NCBI RefSeq assembly: GCF_030450055.1
Contig: NZ_CP118480.1
Span: 2,383,415 to 2,447,414, forward strand
Length of the DNA: 64,000 bases
Direction: 5' to 3'
From: Gallaecimonas kandeliae
Lineage (GTDB): Bacteria; Pseudomonadota; Gammaproteobacteria; Enterobacterales; Gallaecimonadaceae
The notes beneath the pieces are model-generated. The model searched no databases. It was not told the DNA's origin and saw only the letters and a program-made list of their open reading frames with translations. Made by a program: the position numbers and the translations under genes. Numbering within the stretch: the first letter of the stretch is position 1; every line of letters begins with the position of its first letter. Of the stretch, positions 26,108 through 35,768 are shown one piece after another.

Positions 26108-28030
26108 ATGAGCATTATCGAGCATTACCGGCAGCGCTATGAGGAGGCGCGCGAGGAAGAATATTCACTGGAAGAATTCCTCGAACTTTGTAAGCACGAC
26201 AAGATGGCCTTCGCCACCGCCAGCGAGCGGCTGCTGGCCGCCATAGGCGAGCCGGAAATGGTGGACACGGCCAAACATCCTCGCCTGTCCCGCATCTTCT
26301 CCAACCGTGTCGTGGCCCGTTACCCGGCCTTCTCCGAATTTTACGGCATGGAAGAATCCATAGAGCAGATAGTGGCCTACCTCAAGCACGCTGGCCAGGG
26401 CCTGGAAGAGCGCAAACAAATTCTCTACCTTCTTGGCCCTGTGGGAGGTGGTAAGTCTTCCCTGGCCGAGAAGCTCAAGTACCTGATGCAGAAAGAGCCC
26501 ATCTACATGCTCAAGGGCTCGCCGGTGCAGGACCATCCCCTCTGCCTCTTCGATCCCAACGAGGACGCCGAGCTGTTCCTCAGCGAGTACGGTATTCCCC
26601 GCCGCGCCCTGGAGGTGATCATGTCCCCCTGGGCCGCCAAGCGCCTCAAGGAATACGGCGGCGACATCTCCAAGTTCCGGGTGGTCAAGGTCAACCCTTC
26701 CATCCTCAACCAGGTGGCGGTGGCCAAGACCGAGCCCGGTGACGAGAACAACCAGGACATCTCCAGCCTGGTGGGCAAGGTGGATATCCGCAAATTAGAA
26801 GAATTCAGCCAGAACGACGCCGACGCCTATTCCTACTCCGGCGCCCTGTGCCGCGCCAACCAGGGCATCATGGAGTTCGTGGAGATGTTCAAGGCCCCCA
26901 TCAAGGTGTTGCACCCCTTGCTGACCGCCACCCAGGAAGGTAACTACAACGGCACCGAGAGCCTCTCGGCCCTGCCCTTCCAAGGCATTATCCTGGCCCA
27001 CTCCAACGAGTCCGAATGGCAGGCGTTTCGCAACAACCGCAACAACGAGGCCTTCCTCGACCGCGTCTTCATCGTCAAGGTGCCTTACTGCCTGAGGGTC
27101 ACCGAAGAGATCCGCATCTACAACAAGCTCATCGAGAACTCCGAACTGGCCGAGGCCCCTTGCGCCCCCGGCACCCTGGAGACCATGGCCCAGTTCTCGG
27201 TGCTTTCCCGCCTCAAGGAGCCGGAAAACTCCAGCCTCTTTTCCAAGATGCGGGTCTATGACGGCGAGAGCCTCAAGGACACGGACCCCAAGGCCAAGAG
27301 CTACCAGGAATACCGGGATTACGCCGGGGTCGACGAGGGCATGACAGGGCTTTCCACCCGCTTTGCCTTCAAGATCCTGTCCAGGGTGTTCAACTTCGAC
27401 CACTCGGAGGTGGCGGCCAACCCGGTGCACCTCTTCTTCGTGCTGGAACAGCAGATAGACCGCGAGCAGTTCCCCCAGGAAACGTCCGAGCGCTACAAGG
27501 AATTCCTGAAGGGCTACCTGGTCCCCAAATACGTGGACTTCATCGGCAAGGAGATCCAGACCGCCTACCTCGAATCCTATTCCGAGTACGGCCAGAACAT
27601 CTTCGACCGCTATGTCATCTACGCCGACTTCTGGATCCAGGACCAGGAATACCGGGATCCGGAAACCGGCCAGTTGTTCGACCGCGCCGCCCTCAACGCC
27701 GAGCTGGAGAAGATAGAGAAGCCGGCCGGGATCTCCAATCCCAAGGATTTCCGCAACGAAATCGTCAACTTCGTGCTCAGGGCCAGGGCCAACAACAACG
27801 GCAAGAACCCCACCTGGACCAGCTACGAAAAGCTCAAGTCGGTCATCGAGAAGAAGATGTTCTCCAACACCGAAGAGCTGCTGCCGGTCATCTCCTTCAA
27901 CGCCAAGACCTCGGCCGAAGAGCGCAAGAAACACGATGACTTTGTCGAACGGATGATGGACAAAGGCTACACCCGCAAGCAGGTCCGGTTGCTGTCCGAC
28001 TGGTATCTGCGGGTGCGTAAATCCTCTTGA
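26108..28030 (+). CDS. yeaG: YeaG, PrkA-family serine protein kinase
   Basis: 640 residues, nearly colinear with E. coli YeaG (644). The AAA-like N-terminal domain has Walker A GPVGGGKSSL, with KTEPGDENNQDIS and ALCRANQGIMEFVEMFKAPI downstream. The C-terminal PrkA domain ends KQVRLLSDWYLRVRKSS. I chose the ATG at 26108 (MSIIEHYRQRYEEAREE, GGGGGAG before it) over one 12 codons upstream. PrkA/YeaG acts in starvation and stress adaptation. Start of a three-gene operon with yeaH (9-base gap) and the SpoVR gene. Confidence 0.96.
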   Translation: MSIIEHYRQRYEEAREEEYSLEEFLELCKHDKMAFATASERLLAAIGEPEMVDTAKHPRLSRIFSNRVVARYPAFSEFYGMEESIEQIVAYLKHAGQGLEERKQILYLLGPVGGGKSSLAEKLKYLMQKEPIYMLKGSPVQDHPLCLFDPNEDAELFLSEYGIPRRALEVIMSPWAAKRLKEYGGDISKFRVVKVNPSILNQVAVAKTEPGDENNQDISSLVGKVDIRKLEEFSQNDADAYSYSGALCRANQGIMEFVEMFKAPIKVLHPLLTATQEGNYNGTESLSALPFQGIILAHSNESEWQAFRNNRNNEAFLDRVFIVKVPYCLRVTEEIRIYNKLIENSELAEAPCAPGTLETMAQFSVLSRLKEPENSSLFSKMRVYDGESLKDTDPKAKSYQEYRDYAGVDEGMTGLSTRFAFKILSRVFNFDHSEVAANPVHLFFVLEQQIDREQFPQETSERYKEFLKGYLVPKYVDFIGKEIQTAYLESYSEYGQNIFDRYVIYADFWIQDQEYRDPETGQLFDRAALNAELEKIEKPAGISNPKDFRNEIVNFVLRARANNNGKNPTWTSYEKLKSVIEKKMFSNTEELLPVISFNAKTSAEERKKHDDFVERMMDKGYTRKQVRLLSDWYLRVRKSS

Positions 28031-28039
28031 GGAGGGCCC

Positions 28040-29311
28040 ATGTCCCATTTCATCGACAGGCGGCAAAACGCCAAGGGCAAGAGCACGGTCAACCGCAATC
28101 GCTTCCTGCGCCGCTACAAGACGCAGATCAAGAAGGCGATGTCGGACGCCATCACCAAGCGTTCGGTGGAGGACATCAACTCGGGGGAGTCGGTGTCCAT
28201 ACCGGCCCGTGACATCTCCGAACCCATCTTCCACCAAGGTAAGGGGGGCCTGCGGGAGCGGGTCCACCCCGGCAACGACCAGTTCCTGCCCGGCGACAAG
28301 ATAGCCAGGCCCCAGGGCGGAGGCGGCGGTGGTGGCGCCGGCCAGGGGGAGGCATCGGACAGTGGCGAAGGCCAGGACGACTTCGTGTTCGAGATCTCCA
28401 AGGACGAGTACCTGGATCTCTTGTTTGAAGATCTGGAGTTGCCCAACCTGGAGAAGAGCCAGCTGGCGCAACTGGTGGAATGGGAAAACCGCCGCGCCGG
28501 CTTCGTCAACCAGGGGGTGCCCAGCCGTATCAACGTGGTGCGCTCCCTCAAGCAGAGCCTGGCCAGGCGCATGGCCATCACCGCCGGGCGAAAACGCCAT
28601 CTCAAGGAACTGCTGGCCCAGCTTGCAGAACTGGAAGCTGACCCCACCGCCACCCAGGAGGCCATCAGCGCCATCAAGGAAGAGATAGCCACCCTCAAGG
28701 CCGCCATCGACAAGGTGCCCTTCATCGACACCTTCGACCTGCGCTACAACAACTTCGAGCGGATCCCCATTCCCTCCAGCCGGGCCGTGATGTTCTGCCT
28801 GATGGACGTGTCGGGCTCCATGGACCAGGCCACCAAGGACATGGCCAAGCGCTTCTACATACTGCTCTACCTCTTCCTGACCCGTACCTACAAGCACATA
28901 GAGGTGGTCTATATCCGCCACCACACCCAGGCCAAGGAGGTGGACGAACACGAGTTCTTCTACAGCCAGGAGACGGGGGGCACCATCGTCAGCTCGGCCC
29001 TGACCATGATGGTGGAGATCATGCGCAAGCGCTACCCGCCGGACCAGTGGAACGTCTACGCCGCCCAGGCATCGGACGGTGACAACTGGGCCGACGACAG
29101 TCCCACCTGCGCCAAGCTGCTGGCCGAGCAGATACTGCCCTTCGTCCGTTACTACAGCTACATCGAGATCACCCACAGATCCCATCAGACCCTGTGGCGG
29201 GAATACGAAGGGCTGGCGGCCCAGTTCCATAACTTCGCCATCCAGCATATCCAGGACGTGGGGGATATCTATCCCGTATTCAGAGAACTCTTTCGCAAGC
29301 AGGCCGCCTAG
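28040..29311 (+). CDS. yeaH: YeaH/YhbH family protein (DUF444, von Willebrand A-like)
   Basis: 423 residues. The N-terminus is basic ([20 protein letters not shown]), followed by a Gly-rich linker (about residues 93-110, [12 protein letters not shown]). The C-terminal half contains [19 protein letters not shown], a MIDAS-like DxSGS metal site of the VWA fold. The family always travels with prkA/yeaG and is thought to work with the kinase; the mechanism is unknown. It starts 9 bases after yeaG and ends 8 before ycgB. Confidence 0.95.
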   Translation: MSHFIDRRQNAKGKSTVNRNRFLRRYKTQIKKAMSDAITKRSVEDINSGESVSIPARDISEPIFHQGKGGLRERVHPGNDQFLPGDKIARPQGGGGGGGAGQGEASDSGEGQDDFVFEISKDEYLDLLFEDLELPNLEKSQLAQLVEWENRRAGFVNQGVPSRINVVRSLKQSLARRMAITAGRKRHLKELLAQLAELEADPTATQEAISAIKEEIATLKAAIDKVPFIDTFDLRYNNFERIPIPSSRAVMFCLMDVSGSMDQATKDMAKRFYILLYLFLTRTYKHIEVVYIRHHTQAKEVDEHEFFYSQETGGTIVSSALTMMVEIMRKRYPPDQWNVYAAQASDGDNWADDSPTCAKLLAEQILPFVRYYSYIEITHRSHQTLWREYEGLAAQFHNFAIQHIQDVGDIYPVFRELFRKQAA

Positions 29312-29319
29312 GAGGGAAT

Positions 29320-30825
29320 ATGGCGAAAGTGCGCACGCCGCTGCCAGACGGGCCCGACTGGACCTTTGACGACCTGGTGCTCTACGACAAGGAGATAGCC
29401 AGGGTCGCCGAGCATTATGGCCTTGAGACTTACCCCAACCAGATGGAGGTCATCACCGCCGAGCAGATGCTGGACGCATACAGCTCGGTGGGCATGCCCA
29501 TCGGCTACAGCCATTGGTCTTTCGGCAAGAAATTCATCCAGTCAGAGCAGTCCTACCGCCGCGGCCATATGGGCCTGGCCTACGAAATCGTCATCAACTC
29601 CGATCCCTGCATCGCCTACCTGATGGAGGAAAACAGCCTGCCGATGCAGGCCCTGGTCATAGCCCATGCCTGCTATGGCCACAATTCCTTCTTCAAGAAC
29701 AACTACCTGTTCAAGACCTGGACCGACGCTGAGAGCATCATCGACTACCTGGTGTTCGCCAAGAACTACATCCGCGCCTGCGAGGAACGCCACGGCGCCC
29801 GCGAAGTGGAGTTGTTGCTGGACGCCTGCCATGCGTTGATGAATTTCGGGGTGGACCGTTACAAACGGCCTTCGGAGATCTCCCTGGCCGAGGAAAAACG
29901 CCGCCAGGAAGAACGGGAAGCCTACCTGCAAAGCCAGGTCAACGAGCTGTGGCGCACCCTGCCCCAGCCCAAGGAGCAGACGATGCAGGAGCGGCGCTTC
30001 CCCGAGGAGCCCCAGGAGAACATCCTCTATTTCATCGAGAAGAACGCCCCCCTGCTGGAGCCCTGGCAAAGGGAGGTGGTGCGCATAGTCCGCAAGATAG
30101 CCCAGTACTTCTACCCCCAGCGCCAGACCCAGGTGATGAACGAGGGCTGGGCCAGCTTCTGGCACTACACCCTGCTCAACCACCTCTACGACGAGGGCAA
30201 GGTCACGGAACGCTTCATGCTGGAAGTGCTGCATTCCCACACCAGCGTGGTGTTCCAGCCCGACTACAACAGCCCCTACTACAGCGGCATCAACCCCTAT
30301 GCCCTGGGTTTCGCCATGTTCAGGGACATCCGCCGCATCTGCGAGGCCCCCACGGAAGAAGACAAGGCCTTCTTCCCGGAGCTGGCCGGCAGCAACTGGC
30401 TGGAGGCGGTGCATTTCGCGATGCAGAATTTCAAGGACGAGTCCTTCGTGGGCCAGTACCTGTCGCCCAAGGTGATGCGGGACCTGCGGCTCTTCGCCAT
30501 CCGCGACGACGACGCCAAGAACTACCTGGACGTGACCGCCATCCACAACGACGACGGTTACCGCCAGGTGCGCCAGACCTTGTCGGCCCAGTACAACCTG
30601 GCCAACAACGAACCCAACATCCAGGTCTACCAGGTGGATGTGCGAGGCGACAGGTCCATGACCCTGCGCTACGTGCCCCACAACCGCATCCCCCTGCACG
30701 AGAGCACGGCCCAGGAGGTACTCAAGCACCTCTACTACCTGTGGAAGTTCGACGTGCACCTGGAAGTGGAACACGCCAACGGCGAGGTGGAGCCTCGACT
30801 CTCCTGCCCACCCAGCCTCAAATGA
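29320..30825 (+). CDS. ycgB: SpoVR family protein (YcgB)
   Basis: 501 residues, typical for SpoVR. Family blocks include HYGLETYPNQMEVITAEQML, SYRRGHMGLAYEIVINSDPC, IAHACYGHNSFFKNNYLFKT, NEGWASFWHYTLLNHLYD and GINPYALGFAMF. Conserved His and Glu residues (ACYGHNSF, NEGWASFWH) suggest a metal site, which is inference. In Bacillus SpoVR affects spore cortex formation; in this non-spore-former it belongs to the yeaG-yeaH stress operon. In E. coli ycgB sits apart, while here all three are contiguous. GGAGGG precedes the ATG. Confidence 0.95.
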   Translation: MAKVRTPLPDGPDWTFDDLVLYDKEIARVAEHYGLETYPNQMEVITAEQMLDAYSSVGMPIGYSHWSFGKKFIQSEQSYRRGHMGLAYEIVINSDPCIAYLMEENSLPMQALVIAHACYGHNSFFKNNYLFKTWTDAESIIDYLVFAKNYIRACEERHGAREVELLLDACHALMNFGVDRYKRPSEISLAEEKRRQEEREAYLQSQVNELWRTLPQPKEQTMQERRFPEEPQENILYFIEKNAPLLEPWQREVVRIVRKIAQYFYPQRQTQVMNEGWASFWHYTLLNHLYDEGKVTERFMLEVLHSHTSVVFQPDYNSPYYSGINPYALGFAMFRDIRRICEAPTEEDKAFFPELAGSNWLEAVHFAMQNFKDESFVGQYLSPKVMRDLRLFAIRDDDAKNYLDVTAIHNDDGYRQVRQTLSAQYNLANNEPNIQVYQVDVRGDRSMTLRYVPHNRIPLHESTAQEVLKHLYYLWKFDVHLEVEHANGEVEPRLSCPPSLK

Positions 30826-30849
30826 AAAAGGCGCCTGACGGCGCCTTTT
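30826..30849. terminator. Bidirectional terminator between ycgB and fadR
   Basis: AAAAGGCGCC, loop TGAC, GGCGCCTTTT, adjoining the ycgB stop codon. It can also end fadR from the other side. Confidence 0.88.
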
Positions 30850-30863
30850 CTCTTAGGGTCTGC

Positions 30864-31574
30864 TCAGTCGACGATATCGGAAGGGATATCGGAGCGCATG
30901 CTGACCCAGACCCGGCCGGAGTCCAGGCCGTACTTGCGCACCACCGGCAGGGCTTCTTCGAACTTGTGGGCGGCAGCCAGCTCCTTGAGGGTGGCGTAGT
31001 ACTTCAGCGCCAGCTCCCGGGCCTTGGGATTGGAGAAGTAGAACTTGCCGACGCGGCTATAGAGGTTCTTGAAACCGTTCAGGATCAGCACGTAGATGGG
31101 GTTGCCGCTGGCGGCGGACAGGGCGTGGTGCAGGTGGTAGTCATAGAGGGCGAAGGCCACAGGATCTTCACCCAGGGCCTCGGCCTCGGCCAGTACCTTC
31201 ACCGCCTTCTCGGGGGCGTGCTTGAGGGCGCTGCGGATGAAGATGGCGCTGATGTTGGTGCGGGCGGACAGCAGGTGATCCACCAGCTCGGGGAAACGGT
31301 CCTGGTCAAGGCGGGCCAGGGTCTCGAGGATATTGAGGCCGCTGGTTTCCCAAAAGTTGTTCACCCGGGTCGGCTTGCCATGCTGGATGGTCAGCCAGCC
31401 GTCGCGGGCCAGGCGCTGCAACACTTCACGCAGCGTGGTACGGGTCACGCCGATCAGCTCTGACAGCTCACGCTCCGCCGGCAGTATTGAGCCTTGGGGA
31501 AACCTGTTGTTCCAGATCGACTCAATGATGTATTCCTCAGCGAATCCTGCTGGGCTTTGCGCTTTGATAATCAT
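30864..31574 (-). CDS. fadR: FadR, fatty-acid-responsive transcription regulator
   Basis: 236 residues. The GntR-type winged helix ([40 protein letters not shown]) is almost identical to E. coli FadR, and the acyl-CoA-binding C-terminal domain keeps [20 protein letters not shown]. It represses fad genes and activates fabA/fabB; long-chain acyl-CoA releases it from DNA. I take the ATG giving [16 protein letters not shown] as in E. coli; in-frame ATGs at 31598 and 31637 would add residues and none has a good ribosome site. Divergent from nhaB, the arrangement in enterics. fadD is 9 kb away. Confidence 0.95.
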   Translation of the reverse strand: MIIKAQSPAGFAEEYIIESIWNNRFPQGSILPAERELSELIGVTRTTLREVLQRLARDGWLTIQHGKPTRVNNFWETSGLNILETLARLDQDRFPELVDHLLSARTNISAIFIRSALKHAPEKAVKVLAEAEALGEDPVAFALYDYHLHHALSAASGNPIYVLILNGFKNLYSRVGKFYFSNPKARELALKYYATLKELAAAHKFEEALPVVRKYGLDSGRVWVSMRSDIPSDIVD

Positions 31575-31763
31575 GCGAGTAGTGCTGCCTGTTGTCATTA
31601 TTCGATAACGAAAGCCGATTCTAGCGGCGGCGCCCACAAAAATAAACTTTTGCCCGCTTTTGCGACCAAGGGCCTATCCTAGGTAACAGGTAGGAGTGCA
31701 ATCAGCTTTGACTGTCCTTAAGATAGCTGAAAAACAAACACAATCCGCTTCTGGGGAACTTGC

Positions 31764-33353
31764 ATGTCGTCCACCCTTTCAATGCCTCGGGCACTGATGG
31801 CCAACTTTCTTGGCCATGCCCCCGATTGGTACAAGCTGACCATAGTCGGCTGCCTTATCGTCAACCCCATCCTCTTCCATCTGAGCCCCTTTCTCGCGGG
31901 TTGGGTCCTGATCGTCGAATTCATCTTCACCCTGGCCATGGCCCTCAAATGCTACCCGCTGCAGCCCGGCGGCCTGCTGGCCATAGAAGCGGTCATCATC
32001 GGCATGACCAGCCCGGCCCATGTCAAGGCCGAGATGCTGGCCAACCTGGAAGTGCTGCTGCTGCTGATCTTCATGGTGGCGGGCATCTATTTCATGAAGG
32101 ATCTGCTGCTGACCATCTTCACCAAGATGCTGCTCAGGGTCCGTTCCAAGAGCCTGCTGTCCCTGGCCTTCTGCCTGGCGGCCGCCTTCCTGTCCGCCTT
32201 CCTCGACGCCCTGACGGTGGTGGCGGTGATCATCGCCGTGGCCACCGGCTTCTACGCCATCTACCACAAGGTGGCCTCGGGCACAGACCCCCACAATGAC
32301 GACCACGACCACACCTCAGACGACGCCGTCCACGAGCTGACCCGTAAAGATCTCAACATCTTCCGCGCCTTCCTGCGCAGCCTGATGATGCACGCCTCCG
32401 TCGGCACCGCCCTGGGTGGCGTCTGCACCATGGTGGGCGAGCCCCAGAACCTCATCATCGCCGAGAACGCCGGTTGGCAGTTCGTCGAGTTCCTGCTGCG
32501 CATGGGCCCCGTCACCTTGCCGGTGCTGATCTGCGGCCTGGCCACCTGCCTGGTGGTGGAGAAATTCAAGCTGTTCGGTTACGGCGCTAAGCTGCCCGGC
32601 GCCGTGCGCCAGGTGCTGCTGGACTACGCCCAGGCCCAGGACGCCAAGCGCAGCAACCGCGACAAGGCCAAGCTCTATGTCCAGGCCGTGGTGGCCGTCT
32701 GGCTGATCCTCGGCCTGGCCCTGCACCTGGCCGCCGTCGGCCTCATCGGCCTGTCCGTCATCATCTTCACCACCTCCGCCTGCGGCGTCACCGAAGAGCA
32801 TCAGCTCGGCAAGGCCTTCGAAGAGTCCCTGCCCTTCACGGCGCTGCTGGCCGTGTTCTTCACCGTAGTGGCCGTCATCATCGACCAGCAGCTGTTCAGG
32901 CCTGTCATCGACTGGGTGTTGACCTTCGAAGGCACCCATCAGCTGGCCATGTTCTATGTGGCCAACGGCCTGCTGTCCATGGTCTCCGACAACGTCTTCG
33001 TCGGCACCGTCTACATCAACGAGGTCCACGCCGCCCTGAACGCCGGCACCATCACCCGTGACCAGTTCGACATGCTGGCCGTGGCCATCAATACCGGCAC
33101 CAACCTGCCGTCCGTAGCCACCCCCAACGGCCAGGCCGCCTTCCTGTTCCTGCTGACCTCGGCCCTGGCGCCGCTGCTGCGCCTGTCCTACGGCCGCATG
33201 GTGTGGATGGCCCTGCCCTACACCCTGGTGCTGACCCTGGTGGGCCTGGCCAGCGTCTACCTGCTGCTGCCCGACATGACCCAGAGCCTCTACGACCACG
33301 GCCTCATCAACCACCACCAGCCCGGTGCGTCCATGATCCCAAGCGGCCATTAA
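31764..33353 (+). CDS. nhaB: NhaB, Na+/H+ antiporter
   Basis: 529 residues with about 12 membrane helices, slightly longer than E. coli NhaB (513). Recognisable parts are [76 protein letters not shown] and [14 protein letters not shown]. It exports Na+ in exchange for protons at the inner membrane. A His/Asp-rich cytoplasmic loop lies near residue 175-190. Divergent from fadR; a separate unit closed by a terminator. Confidence 0.95.
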   Translation: MSSTLSMPRALMANFLGHAPDWYKLTIVGCLIVNPILFHLSPFLAGWVLIVEFIFTLAMALKCYPLQPGGLLAIEAVIIGMTSPAHVKAEMLANLEVLLLLIFMVAGIYFMKDLLLTIFTKMLLRVRSKSLLSLAFCLAAAFLSAFLDALTVVAVIIAVATGFYAIYHKVASGTDPHNDDHDHTSDDAVHELTRKDLNIFRAFLRSLMMHASVGTALGGVCTMVGEPQNLIIAENAGWQFVEFLLRMGPVTLPVLICGLATCLVVEKFKLFGYGAKLPGAVRQVLLDYAQAQDAKRSNRDKAKLYVQAVVAVWLILGLALHLAAVGLIGLSVIIFTTSACGVTEEHQLGKAFEESLPFTALLAVFFTVVAVIIDQQLFRPVIDWVLTFEGTHQLAMFYVANGLLSMVSDNVFVGTVYINEVHAALNAGTITRDQFDMLAVAINTGTNLPSVATPNGQAAFLFLLTSALAPLLRLSYGRMVWMALPYTLVLTLVGLASVYLLLPDMTQSLYDHGLINHHQPGASMIPSGH

Positions 33354-33359
33354 GTCGGC

Positions 33360-33387
33360 AAAAAGCCGTGCGCAAGCACGGCTTTTT
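33360..33387 (+). terminator. Terminator after nhaB
   Basis: AAAAAGCCGTGC, loop GCAA, GCACGGCTTTTT: a perfect 12-bp stem. Confidence 0.92.
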
Positions 33388-33430
33388 CTGTTTAATAGCT
33401 TCCCATTATCACATTGAAATTGAGTGCCTT

Positions 33431-33949
33431 ATGCTCAGACACCTCGCCACAATGAGAACCCCCTGGCTGCTGCTGGCTGCCAGCGCCCTGATCCTGGAGA
33501 TGGTTGCCCTCTTCTTCCAGTACGGCATGCGCCTGGAGCCCTGCGTCATGTGCGTCTATCAGCGGGTGGCGGTGCTGGGGATCTTCGCGGCCGGTATCCT
33601 GGGTGCCCTGGCCCCGGCCCAGCCCCTGGTCCGCTTTTCCGGCCTGGGCGCCTGGCTGGTGGCTTCCGGTTGGGGCCTGAAGATCGCCTATGAGCATGTG
33701 GATCTGCAGCTCGACCCCTCCCCCTTCAAGCAATGTGCCTTCATCCCCGACTTCCCGTCCTGGTTCAAGGTGGACCAGTGGCTGCCGGCCGTGTTCGAAG
33801 CCCGTGGCGACTGCACCCAGACCGTCTGGCAGTTCCTTGGCCTGTCCATGCCCCAGTGGATGATGGTGATCTTCGGCCTCTACCTGCTGGTGGCCTTGGC
33901 GGTGCTGGCCGGCCAGCTGCTGCCCCAAAGGCAAGCAGCCAAGGCCTGA
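33431..33949 (+). CDS. dsbB: DsbB, disulfide bond formation protein
   Basis: 172 residues with four membrane helices. It reoxidises periplasmic DsbA and passes electrons to quinone. Both redox pairs are visible: Cys38-Val-Met-Cys41 and Cys102/Cys128 (KQCAF, GDCTQ). The YEHVDLQLDPSPF and MPQWMMVIFGLYLLVA segments follow E. coli DsbB. The frame is open far upstream into nhaB, but MLRHLATMRTPW matches the family start and falls after the nhaB terminator. Confidence 0.95.
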   Translation: MLRHLATMRTPWLLLAASALILEMVALFFQYGMRLEPCVMCVYQRVAVLGIFAAGILGALAPAQPLVRFSGLGAWLVASGWGLKIAYEHVDLQLDPSPFKQCAFIPDFPSWFKVDQWLPAVFEARGDCTQTVWQFLGLSMPQWMMVIFGLYLLVALAVLAGQLLPQRQAAKA

Positions 33950-33961
33950 TTAAAAAGCCAT

Positions 33962-33990
33962 AAAAAAACCGCCCGAGTGGCGGTTTTTTT
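33962..33990. terminator. Bidirectional terminator between dsbB and ycgN
   Basis: AAAAAAACCGCC and GGCGGTTTTTTT form a stem around CGAGT, between convergent genes. Confidence 0.92.
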
Positions 33991-33996
33991 ATGTCC

Positions 33997-34446
33997 TTAA
34001 TCCACGTCTTCCAGTGGCCAGAGGACGATGAAATCCGCCGGATCCAGATCAGGGCCTTCCTTGACCGTCTTGTGGCGGATGGACATGTCGGCGGCGTGCA
34101 TCTTGTGCTTCTTACCGCCGTTCAACAGCGGGTGCCAGCTGGGCAGGCCCCTGCCTTCGGAGAGGCGGCGGTAGGCACAGCTCGGCGGCAGCCAGTTGAA
34201 GCTGTCCAGGTTGTCGGGCTTGAGTTGCAGGCAGTCAGGGACCTTCTTGAACCTGTTGGGGTAGTCGGAGCAGTCGCCGCTGCGCAGATCCAGCAGCTCG
34301 CAACAGACGGCCGTGTGGTAGATCTCGTCGGTATCCTCGTCCTGGAGCTTGTGCAGGCAGCATTTGCCGCAACCGTCGCAGAGGGACTCCCACTCTGCCT
34401 GGCTCATTTCCTTGAGCGACTTGGTTTCCCAGAAGCGCTCGATCAT
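33997..34446 (-). CDS. ycgN: YcgN family cysteine-cluster protein (UPF0260)
   Basis: 149 residues, rich in cysteine: LCDGCGKCCLHKL, VCCELLD, GDCSDYPNR, PDCLQL and PSCAYR. This resembles the CxxCxxCC-type metal or Fe-S cluster proteins of the YkgJ/YcgN group. Function is not established. The start overlaps the transglycosylase gene by 4 bases. It is the last gene of ycgL-transglycosylase-ycgN. Confidence 0.93.
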   Translation of the reverse strand: MIERFWETKSLKEMSQAEWESLCDGCGKCCLHKLQDEDTDEIYHTAVCCELLDLRSGDCSDYPNRFKKVPDCLQLKPDNLDSFNWLPPSCAYRRLSEGRGLPSWHPLLNGGKKHKMHAADMSIRHKTVKEGPDLDPADFIVLWPLEDVD

Positions 34447-35414
34447 TTTGCCTCCACGGGTGGCCAGATGATGCGATCGGCCAGGAGGCCGACGCCGGTG
34501 GCGAAGTAGTCGGAGCGGTTCCAGCGCTTGAGCACCTGGTAGTTGTTGTAGACCAGGTAGATACGGCCGTCAGGGCCGTCAGAGGCCTTGAGCTGGGCCT
34601 TCATGTCCACCTTGGGCAGCGGGCCGCCATCGTAGCGGCGCAGGCCCAGCTTGGCCCAATCGTCCAGGGACTTGATCTCTTCCTTCAAGGCCCAGTCGAA
34701 ATGGGCAGGTACCTTGACCTGGCGACCCCAGGTCTGGTCGTCCTTCCAGCCGGCCTTGGCCAGGTAGTTGGCGATGGATGCGAAGACGTCTGCGGTATCG
34801 TTCCAGATGTCCTTCTTGCCGTCGCCGTCACCGTCCACGGCCAGGGCCAGGAAGGAGCTGGGCATGAACTGGGTCTGACCCATGGCGCCGGCCCAGGAGC
34901 CGGTGAAGTGGGCCAGGTCGATATGGCCCTGCTCGAGGATCTTCAGGGCTGCGAACAGCTCGTCCTTGAAGAAGGACTCGCGGCGGCCTTCGAACGCCAG
35001 GGAGGTCAGGGCCGAGATCACCGAGAAATGGCCCTGCACCTTGCCGAAGCTGGACTCCTTGGCCCAAAGCGCGACTATGTACTGGGGCTGGACCCCGTAG
35101 GCCTTGGCCACTTTATCCAGCTCGGCCCTGTGGGTATTGAACAGCTGGCGGGCCTTCTTGACCTTCCATTCAGGCAGGGTGCTGTGCAGGTAACCTTCCA
35201 GGGTCAGCCGCACCTCGGGCTGGCTGCGGTCGGCCTGGATGGCGCGATGAAGCAGCTTGACGTCGGTAAAGGCCATGTCCACCGTCTGCTGCTTGATACC
35301 CTGGGTTAGGGCTTCGGCCTTGAGCTTGGCCACATAGGTGCCAAAATCCCGCTGCTCCTCGGCGCCGGCCAGGGACGGCAGCAACAGCAGCAGGGCCGCC
35401 AGTGAACGCTTCAT
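34443..35414 (-). CDS. Lytic murein transglycosylase (MltB-like family)
   Basis: 323 residues with a signal peptide (MKRSLAALLLLLPSLAGAEE) and no lipobox. The catalytic Glu is in ALWAKESSFGKVQGHF, and GAMGQTQFMPSSFLALAVDGDGDG is the second family signature. It cleaves the MurNAc-GlcNAc bond of peptidoglycan, leaving 1,6-anhydro ends. It belongs to the shorter MltB_2 group rather than true MltB and lacks a C-terminal binding domain. Overlaps by 4 bases at both ends. Confidence 0.92.
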   Translation of the reverse strand: MKRSLAALLLLLPSLAGAEEQRDFGTYVAKLKAEALTQGIKQQTVDMAFTDVKLLHRAIQADRSQPEVRLTLEGYLHSTLPEWKVKKARQLFNTHRAELDKVAKAYGVQPQYIVALWAKESSFGKVQGHFSVISALTSLAFEGRRESFFKDELFAALKILEQGHIDLAHFTGSWAGAMGQTQFMPSSFLALAVDGDGDGKKDIWNDTADVFASIANYLAKAGWKDDQTWGRQVKVPAHFDWALKEEIKSLDDWAKLGLRRYDGGPLPKVDMKAQLKASDGPDGRIYLVYNNYQVLKRWNRSDYFATGVGLLADRIIWPPVEAK

Positions 35415-35686
35415 GCAGCCCCCTGCCCGGCCTTGTGGGCCTTGAGGAGATCTTCGGGGGGCGGCGGCAATTGCAGGTAATAGCCCTTGTCATCGAAGGC
35501 GGCGGTCAGCTCCTCGATGGAGAGCCTGGCCAGCTTGCGCTCGGGCTTGAGTAACAGGGGCATAACAAAGACAGGCCGGCCGAAGATCGCCATCAAATCC
35601 TCCGGCACCTGGGAAAAGTCGTCTTTCCTGGGGATGTAAAGATAGGTGTCGGCTTTTTTCGCACTTTTATAAACAGCGCACAACAT
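35411..35686 (-). CDS. ycgL: YcgL domain protein
   Basis: 91 residues starting MLCAVYKSAKKADTYLYIPR, with the family core PEDLMAIFGRPVFVMPLLL and GYYLQLPPPPEDLL. YcgL is a small alpha/beta protein of unknown role, regularly found next to minC in gammaproteobacteria, as here (divergent, 82 bases apart). First gene of the three-gene leftward unit. Confidence 0.93.
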   Translation of the reverse strand: MLCAVYKSAKKADTYLYIPRKDDFSQVPEDLMAIFGRPVFVMPLLLKPERKLARLSIEELTAAFDDKGYYLQLPPPPEDLLKAHKAGQGAA

Positions 35687-35768
35687 AAGGGGTCATCGTC
35701 TTGCCTGGCGTGGACCCTCACTATACCATGGCCGCTATGGACCAAGCACCCGCGAGCCCGGACGCTTC

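Noticed and set aside
26165-26536. 123-codon minus-strand frame near the start of yeaG
   Set aside because: Shadow of a strongly conserved kinase gene; no supporting signals.
26795-29248. 817-codon minus-strand open frame opposite yeaG and yeaH
   Set aside because: The opposite strand encodes two highly conserved proteins over the whole length; the antisense product has no motif.
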